Part shown: positions 58,036 through 64,000 of the stretch, in pieces | Numbering within the stretch: position 1 is the first letter of the stretch | Layout of the letters: the number at the start of each line of letters is the position of its first letter | Assembly: GCA_029255685.2 (NCBI GenBank) | Contig: CM055319.2 | Coordinates: 22,724,247 to 22,788,246, forward strand | Reading direction: 5' to 3' | DNA from: Silene conica | Lineage: Eukaryota > Streptophyta > Magnoliopsida > Caryophyllales > Caryophyllaceae | Length of the DNA: 64,000 bases | The notes under the pieces: generated by a model | What the model saw: only the letters and a program-made list of their open reading frames with translations | What the model was told of the DNA's origin: nothing | The model's database searches: none | Translations under genes and position numbers: made by a program

Positions 58036-58152
58036 AAACCACATCTCCGACACCTACCAATATCGTGTTTCTCCTTTCCCTTCATTCTAATCCTACCATT
58101 CTAACAACAACAACAATACTACTAACAACATAACAATAACAACTAACAAATA

Positions 58153-58670
58153 CACTACAACAAAATGACACTTGCGCCACGATTTATGTCACGGGAATTC
58201 ATAATTCGTGACCTAAATTTGCTTAGTCACGGGAAAAAAAAGTCCCCTTCCTTCAATATTAATTGGTAAAAAAATTTATGTCACGGGAAAATATATCCGT
58301 GACAAATAATTGTTTTTAGTCACGAATTAAGCCATGGCCGTGACTAACAAATATGTTTAGTCACGCATTAAGTCACGAACGTGGCTAATAATTATTTTTA
58401 GCCACAATGTCGTGGCTAATTATGCTTTATTGTCACAGGTAAGTTACCCGTGACTAATTAGTGTTCTTAGCCACACTGAATTCTTAACGTGGCTAATTAT
58501 GATTTATTGTCACAACTAAATTATCCGTGACTATATTGCTTTTAGCCACACACAAAATTCTTACCGTGGCTAATTTTGATTTATTGTCACGAGTAAATTA
58601 CCCGTGACTAATTATTGCTCTTAGCTACGCACTGGATTTTTACCTTGACTAATATTTTTGATATGATAAC
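58153..58670 (+). mobile_element. CACTA (En/Spm) element, one end only
   Basis: Starts CACTACAACAAAATGACACT, a typical CACTA terminus, followed by subterminal repeats of CGTGACTAATTA / TAGCCACG / GTCACGGG, at least ten in 500 bases in both orientations; these bind the transposase in relatives. No matching TAGTG end is visible to the right, so it is truncated. Confidence 0.8.
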
Positions 58671-58796
58671 GAATAATAGTACAAAACTATTTGTACAACA
58701 TGGTGTGTACAGTCACATCAAGATGATTGCGCCGTATTATTGTGAGATGTGGACAATATCCGTACTTAACGTTCTTCACTATTGACGTAAATGATC

Positions 58797-58797
<1 letters not shown>

Positions 58798-58875
<78 letters not shown>
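58798..58875. repeat. (ATT)n microsatellite
   Basis: About 25 uninterrupted ATT units; likely polymorphic. Confidence 0.97.
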
Positions 58876-58878
<3 letters not shown>

Positions 58879-59774
58879 TGGATTTAGTTTGTCACAAGTG
58901 AGAATTTGTGCAATTTATATATAACTCTATTATTTTGCTTGACCGAGTAAAACCTTACATAACACTACTGAATTGAACATGAATATGATTATATGAATAA
59001 ATGATTTAAGTATACGTTTAATTATATATTTGTGACAATTTCGTAATTTCAAAGCTACTAACCCAACTACTCAATTTATTAAATTGCGCAATAAACCAGG
59101 CAAAAAAGAAGCACTATAGTTGAAATTTATACACAACTTAAAACGGAACATAAAAAAATGACCATCTTGGTTTAGTTAAGATCCTATCACTCAGTTTTGT
59201 TCTTGTTATTTAATTTTAATTTAGTTCAGGTTTGACATTTACCCATATAATATCGTCTAAGGCGCATTTTCATTATTATTGAAACTTTTAAAATTAGGTA
59301 TGCTAAGGACTCCATGTACAAATCGCTCCCAAATTTTAGTAAAAAAGAAGGCTCTAATGTGCAACTCATCTTTTAGCTGCTAGGAATATAGGGTCAAGGC
59401 GAATGGATTCTTCTGCTTGAACCAAAATACTCATGCTAGATTTTGCCGAATCCCATGTGAAAAAGCGAGTAAGTATTAAACTAAAAAAGATAAGAAAATT
59501 AGTCATTTACATCATCCAAACAACAAGTACATACAACAACAACTAACAATAATAATAAAAAAAAAAGACAAGAAAATCATGATTCTGCAAGGTACCATAG
59601 TTAGTACATACAACGTCAAAACACAGTACATCAAATAAACTACTTTCTTTTCAAACAAAACTGTCTCTGCTGCTGATCTCTTCCTACGCCCAATTAGAAC
59701 TTGTCTCATAGCATCAGTTTTCCCTACAACTGACTTATTTATATTTACTCTTTTGCATCCGTTTAGGTAGAACC
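58876..59774. other. AT-rich stretch without recognised features
   Basis: I see no coding pattern, no inverted repeats of note and no known element ends in these 900 bases. Confidence 0.5.
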
Positions 59775-60677
59775 AAAGGCGAAGCTACGCCTGGGTTGTA
59801 TGGGCCAAGGTCCGGGGTGGAATTTCAAGAACAGGTAATAAATAGTAACAAGATTATCACTGAACTTTAGTTGGTGTAGTGGTTTGTTGCACACAAAAGT
59901 TTTCATGTGGTCGTACGTTTGAGACTCAAAGCCTTATTTTCATTGATTTTTTTAAAAATATTTTTAGAGTTCCCTTTTTTGTCTAAGATTCATCTCCTAA
60001 CCATTTATTCTTTTTTTGATATATTTTTAGAGTTTTCTTCTTTTGTCTACAATTTCATCCCTTAATCATTTATTCTTTTTTTACTACATTGATAATTTTA
60101 CCCGATAAAATTTTTAATAGTATTTCTAAAATCGGTGACTATTTTTATCATTGAAATTGATTTCTATCAAGGTAACTTATATGATTTTGGTTTCACCTTA
60201 AACTATAAGACCGTCTTATAAGATACTTACTTATTATTTCTTGTTCCAAATTTTTATGTAGCATATTGATAGAAAAACTATTACTCCCTCCGTCCCGATC
60301 AATTGTTATCTATTGCTTTTGACACAAAGATTAAGAAAAGAAGGGTAAATGAATTTGGACCACACAAATGATATGGCCCCACATGTAATCAAATGTCATC
60401 CACAAAAAGTTGCCAAAAATGGAAATAGATAACAATTCAATGATACACCCCAAAATGGAAATAGATAACAAATGACCGGGACAGAGGGAGTATAATTTAA
60501 TAAGTAGTATTAGAACAAATATTACGAAGGAGTTTGTTTGATTTACTTAATCAGGTGAAAAACCTGACAAGTATTACCTGTAATACTGAAGTAATAATGT
60601 GATAGCTAAAATAAATTGAGTGTAGAGAGAGGACGAAAACCAGCCCCTCCTATAATTTTATCCTAGCTTCATCACGG
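59775..60677. mobile_element. hAT-like non-autonomous element with internal tRNA-like boxes
   Basis: Flanked by the 8-bp direct repeat GTAGAACC at 59767-59774 and 60678-60685. Ends AAAGGCGAAGCTACG and (complement of right end) CCGTGATGAAGCTAGG are imperfect inverted repeats of the common plant hAT type (GGCGnAGCTAGG). Inside are A-box-like TTGGTGTAGTGGTTTGTTGC (59871-59890) and B-box-like GTTTGAGACTCAAA (59917-59930). A Stowaway MITE is nested at 60284-60490. Confidence 0.72.
60284..60490. mobile_element. Stowaway MITE
   Basis: 207 bases, CTCCCTCCGTCCCG...GGGACAGAGGGAG with TA target duplications (60282-60283, 60491-60492). The interior has a second inverted pair (GTTATCTATTGC / GGAAATAGATAAC). 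Tc1/mariner type. Confidence 0.93.
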
Positions 60678-60829
60678 GTAGAACCGATATTTTTGATATA
60701 AATTAAATATAAAAAAACACCATGTCAACTAATAAGAAAACATAGCGCTTCTTCATAATAAGAAAACACAGTTATTCCCTTCAAAAAAAAAAAAACAAAA
60801 CACAGTTATTCATCAAAACTACTGCTTCT

Positions 60830-60989
60830 TCAAAACTTGTTCACCAAAGTTCTTCATCACCGTGTTCATCATCCGTCAACTTCAACTTCAAATTAAAATT
60901 CAAATACTTTATTCAATTCATCAGTTGCAAGATCCGCGCGAAACAACTGCAATTTGCTCAAACCCTAACTTTTTCGCCAATTTCATGTA
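60830..60989 (+). promoter_or_regulatory. 5' leader-like exon of a plus-strand gene
   Basis: TC- and AC-rich sequence with AAACCCTAACTTTTTC, common in plant 5' leaders (telo-box like AAACCCTAA), ending at a good donor TTTCAT|GTAAGTTAT at 60988. It could belong to either set of exons downstream. No ATG of clear significance. Confidence 0.35.
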
Positions 60990-61958
60990 AGTTATATTCG
61001 TTCTTGTTCGTCTATCTTCGTCTAGTTAGACTAACTGTTACTAAATTGGTTTTGTTACTGTGAATTTCAGCCTTAATTTCTCGTTTCAATGACCACCCAG
61101 TTTGTAATCCCAATCATGATTATTATCAGTCGTAATTTGTTTGGGAGATTCTATTGTTTGGAAAGAATTAAATTAATGAATATTAGTTGTAGATTAATAC
61201 GGAGTACATGATTAAATTAGATTTTTGTTTGTATTGTTGATTATGTATTGATTTTACTAGACCAGTTTCCGAAGTGGTGATAGTGATGCAATAGGTATTT
61301 TAAGTTGGGTAACTGGCAAGTGTATGTGATAACGAAGCAGTAGAGATTAAAGTTAAAAGTGAATTAAAGAAGGATGATGATTAATGGAGAATAGAGATGT
61401 ATAGTAATGGAGTTGTTCATTGAACGCACTTGAAAATGTATGTTGCAATTTTATTAAAGATTATGAGCTTAGTTGATAACTAAATTATTTAGATAAGATT
61501 ATTAAAGACAATGGCGGTCGGAAAATGTCAGTCATGATTAGACATGTCTTCTAGCTGCGTTATGCATTTGCTTTCGTTTGGATACTTGTTTGTTGAGAGT
61601 TCTCCATGCTTGGTTTTACCAGATGTTTTGTACCTTCGACTACTACATACTTCAGGGAATTGGCTGTTTGATTTAGTCATTGTGCGCTGAGTACCTACAT
61701 TATCAATGTGACCCAGTGTAAATCAAAACTTTACGTTTGTTGTATTGCTGTTGCCGAAGATGGTAACTTCTACAAGCACTATGGTAGGGGAAAAAATGAA
61801 AACGTGGAACTCTTCCACTAGCATATCGTTAAAACATTATAGCTAGATTTTGAGAGTTTGAACCAATTGGGAGTGAGTGCGGGCCTAGTGTTTGAGGTTT
61901 TATGAACTGAATTCAATATCATTGTTTAATGAGAATTCTTCCTCTTATTTCATTTCAG

Positions 61959-62317
61959 ATTACGGGGTGGACAGTTATGATATTGGGACAGGATTCAGAC
62001 ATTTTGCAATTGCAACCCCGGATGTAAGTGACACTTTACCGATGAAGGATTTGAGTGAATTTAAACAAATTTCACTCACGACCTTTTTTTTTTGTTCATT
62101 TCAGGTTTACAAATTGGTCGAGGACATAAAAGCTAAGGGTGGTACTGTCACTCGAGAGCCTGGCCCTGTGAAAGGGGGATCAACTGTGATTGCGTTTGTT
62201 AAGGATCCCACTGGTTACCTATTTGAGATCATTGAGAGAAGTTCAACTCCGGAACCTCTTTGTCAAGTAATGCTCCGTGTTGGTGATTTAGAGCGCTCTA
62301 TCAAGTTCTACGAGAAG
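61959..62317 (+). CDS. GLX1: Glyoxalase I (lactoylglutathione lyase), two internal exons
   Basis: Exon 61959-62023 (acceptor TTTCAG, donor GAT|GTAAGT) encodes YGVDSYDIGTGFRHFAIATPD; exon 62105-62317 (acceptor TTTCAG, donor GAGAAG|GTATTG) encodes VYKLVEDIKAKGGTVTREPG, KGGSTVIAFVKDPTGYLFEI and LCQVMLRVGDLERSIKFYEK. This matches the two-domain plant enzyme that converts the methylglyoxal-glutathione hemithioacetal to S-lactoylglutathione. By alignment to the bacterial enzyme, His in GFRHFA and Glu in YLFEIIE are metal ligands of the first domain; both are kept. The start exons and the second domain's remainder are not visible up- or downstream within the window, so this is either a gene with very long introns or a captured or degraded fragment. 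Confidence 0.85.
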
Positions 62318-63569
62318 GTATTGAAATTTTGATTGGTGATGAAGTTGCTTTACTCGTGATTTGATGTTGAAACAAATTGTCGCTTGCATACTGATCGTCT
62401 GTGGTTTCCCGTTCCTGTGTACAGACTCAACTTTCATTTCCATTGCTTTTGAAAGACAACTTACTATACTTTGGTTTTGCTTGTTTGCTCCATGTTTCGG
62501 TGAATGGCCGGCCAATGGCCGTAGTATTAAATTTCGGTATCCAAGCCTAATTGTAAATAATTTGAAACTTTTACTATGACTGCATTTTGATGAGTGATTG
62601 GCCACACTTATGGTGGGACAAATGCCAATTTGAAAGTCTCAAATGTAGGTTTATTACCATGAAGGGTATTAAGTAGGTGGAAATAGTCACATTTCTCTTT
62701 GATGTAGTTTCTTAAATACCTTACACTTTGGTTATATAGAAAGGAATGTGTGACAGGCTGATTTAATGTTATTCCCCCCGTCTTTCCTCCTCGTCCTCAC
62801 CTTATAGCTGCATGCAATTATGGTTGCTACTTGCTACATCATCTGTTTTTTTCCTCATTAAGCATGGCATTAGTGGTGTACGAGGAAATATGCTACTATG
62901 TAACTATGCAAGCTAAAAGCCTCCCTTGATGTCTTCGCTGGATAATCTGTCAGAAAACAGAAAACTTCCAATTTTTTTGCAACTGCTTTTTCTTGGTGAC
63001 CATTTTGTTCACAATATATTGTTAATTCTCTAATTTGACTTGGAGGTCTGTCACAGCCATTCTTGACCATTTTATTTTCAAAAACTTGTAGAAATATAAT
63101 GTAAATTGTGTTGTGTTTATTAGAACTATTTTAACGCTATCATTTATGTAATGTGGTACCTACAGTGTTAAGTATTGTGAGTTTGTGAAAAAATATCGCT
63201 CAAAATTGACATTGATTAGCGGTTATGTCTTGAATATTATCAACGAGTGGACTAGAGGAAATATGTTTGAGCCGTTCTGGCCAAAACTTGTGAGCGGAAT
63301 TAGTTGTTCTTGTGTTCCTGCTGTGGTGTGGGAATCTTTGCCAATAGAAAATGATCTAGTATCATTTAGCTGAAGTCCTATTATAACAGCGAGAGAGACA
63401 GATAGCGTTTATTTCTTCGATTGTTAAGGCGGATGTAAATGAATAATCCAGTTATCAGTTTTGTGGAAGTTTCCAGAATTATGTGTTATATGGAACGTTA
63501 TTTGTCTTTCTTATGAGGGTAAAGATTCGGTTATTATCCTGTACTAAATCAAGATTGTGTTTGCTTTAG
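62318..63569. other. Intron or intergenic stretch
   Basis: 1.25 kb between the last glyoxalase exon and the next recognisable exons. An open stretch near 63228-63373 (NIINEWTRGNMFEPFWPKLV) reads like coding sequence but lacks clear splice sites. The next glyoxalase exon is not here. Confidence 0.4.
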
Positions 63570-64000
63570 CTATTCAATGTACGGAACATATGTTTGGAGG
63601 CGAGCAATTACCGCCGGAGCATTTGACCTTATTGAGAAAAGAAATTTTGGAATTGCAGATGACATGTAAGTGGAAAAAGAAAAACGTTTTCTAACTTTCT
63701 GTTCACTCTGAGTACCAAATAGAATTATATATGGTCCTGATTTCATATTTAAGAACTGCTTGTTTTTTGTTACACTGGAGCAGATATGAAGCAGCTCTTC
63801 TTTTCGCATACCTGGCTTTTATTCCATTTTGTGAACCTGACATCATGGATATCTTTCTTTACAAGTGAGTTGCCAGATTCTCATCATGCATACTATGTCT
63901 ACATTTGACGGTATATTGCTTAACATGAATGGAAGTGAATTTGTAGAGACTTTTGGAGAGCACTTTCAAACTTGATCTTCAAGCAGCTAGAGAGTAGGTT
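63570..64000 (+). CDS. Unrecognised gene, three exons (continues past the right edge)
   Basis: Exons 63570-63665 (acceptor GCTTTAG, donor GACAT|GTAAG), 63784-63867 (acceptor GAGCAG, donor TACAA|GTGAGT) and 63947 onward (acceptor TTTGTAG). The phases agree and give YSMYGTYVWRRAITAGAF, LIEKRNFGIADDIYEAALL, FAYLAFIPFCEPDIMDIFLY, KDFWRALSNLIFKQLESR. The hydrophobic helix-rich pattern suggests a large helical-repeat protein, but I do not recognise the family and it is not part of glyoxalase. Splice consistency over three exons argues that it is real. Confidence 0.5.

Larger units (their letters stand above)
50700..58152 (+). mobile_element. Mutator-like element with transposase, OTU peptidase and a convergent small gene
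   Basis: Left part: promoter/leader (50700-50907), short exon, intron with palindrome array, FAR1/MULE transposase (51478-53421) and OTU domain (53350-54151). Right part, opposite strand: a 117-residue ORF (57668-57315) preceded by an acceptor and a second palindrome array (57730-58035). Two solo LTRs with their own target repeats fill the middle. The outer ends are not certain: the left likely lies near GGGGGTTGCGAAAGGTCGTC (50720); the right end may have been disturbed by the CACTA element at 58153. Two-gene, convergent layout is known from MuDR; an OTU passenger is less usual. Confidence 0.7.

Noticed and set aside
58727-58924. Ile-rich small protein
   Set aside because: Translation of the (ATT)n microsatellite.
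61892-61958. N-terminal extension MRFYELNSISLF before the glyoxalase exon
   Set aside because: It is intron sequence upstream of a clear acceptor (TTTCAG at 61953-61958).

Overview
This is nuclear DNA from a flowering plant, probably a eudicot. Evidence: plant-type LTR retrotransposons (Copia with a TGGTATCAGAGC primer site, Athila-type Gypsy with TGGCGCCGTTGCCGGGGA), Stowaway, hAT, CACTA and Mutator-like DNA elements, a tRNA-derived SINE, an RTE LINE tail, spliced host exons with GT/AG borders, and two plant gene families (DUF599, two-domain glyoxalase I). I cannot fix the genus. No rRNA, tRNA gene or CRISPR array was found.

1-12405 is a nest of LTR elements: a minus-strand Copia (1-5006, running off the left edge) sits in the reverse-transcriptase part of a related plus-strand Copia (5007-8027), which itself sits in the tail of an Athila-like Gypsy (8028-12405).

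12406-45720 is one older unit read on the minus strand. It begins with a promoter and short first exon near 45.5 kb, then two F-box-like copies, a DUF1985-like region, a proline/glutamate-rich linker and two Ulp1-like peptidase units, all decayed. Such Ulp1 genes are typically passengers of Mutator-like transposons, but the ends of this unit are not both visible. It is laced with a 21-bp minisatellite and a 183-bp hairpin array, and is split by a solo Gypsy LTR (14370-15966) and by a gag-only Copia (17300-38304, target repeat CTTCA). That Copia holds a nearly whole Athila (17664-29671, target repeat ATATC) in its 5' LTR and an RTE LINE tail in its leader. The Athila LTRs carry a Mutator-type MITE with a 9-bp target repeat.

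45720-50690 holds terminal-inverted-repeat elements beside TA microsatellites, one apparently intact host gene (DUF599 protein, two exons, minus strand), a SINE and a hAT MITE. About 50.7-58.15 kb is a Mutator-like element with a FAR1/MULE transposase, an OTU-type cysteine peptidase and a convergent small gene; both ends carry arrays of palindromic ACGTCC units, and two solo LTRs (Gypsy 54448-56261, Copia 56298-57298) lie in its middle. 58.15-60.7 kb has a one-ended CACTA element, a long ATT microsatellite and a hAT-like MITE with a Stowaway inside. 60.7-64 kb carries plus-strand exons: two of glyoxalase I and then three of a gene I do not recognise.

Insertion order, from nesting: Ulp1/F-box unit, then gag-only Copia, then Athila (LTRs about 1.7% different by eye, so roughly a million years or less). 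The most interesting signals are the OTU-bearing Mutator element, the F-box/Ulp1 composite with its coding-phase minisatellite, the telomere-like hairpin array, and the repeated appearance of short GC-rich motif clusters just upstream of the TATA box in unrelated LTR families.
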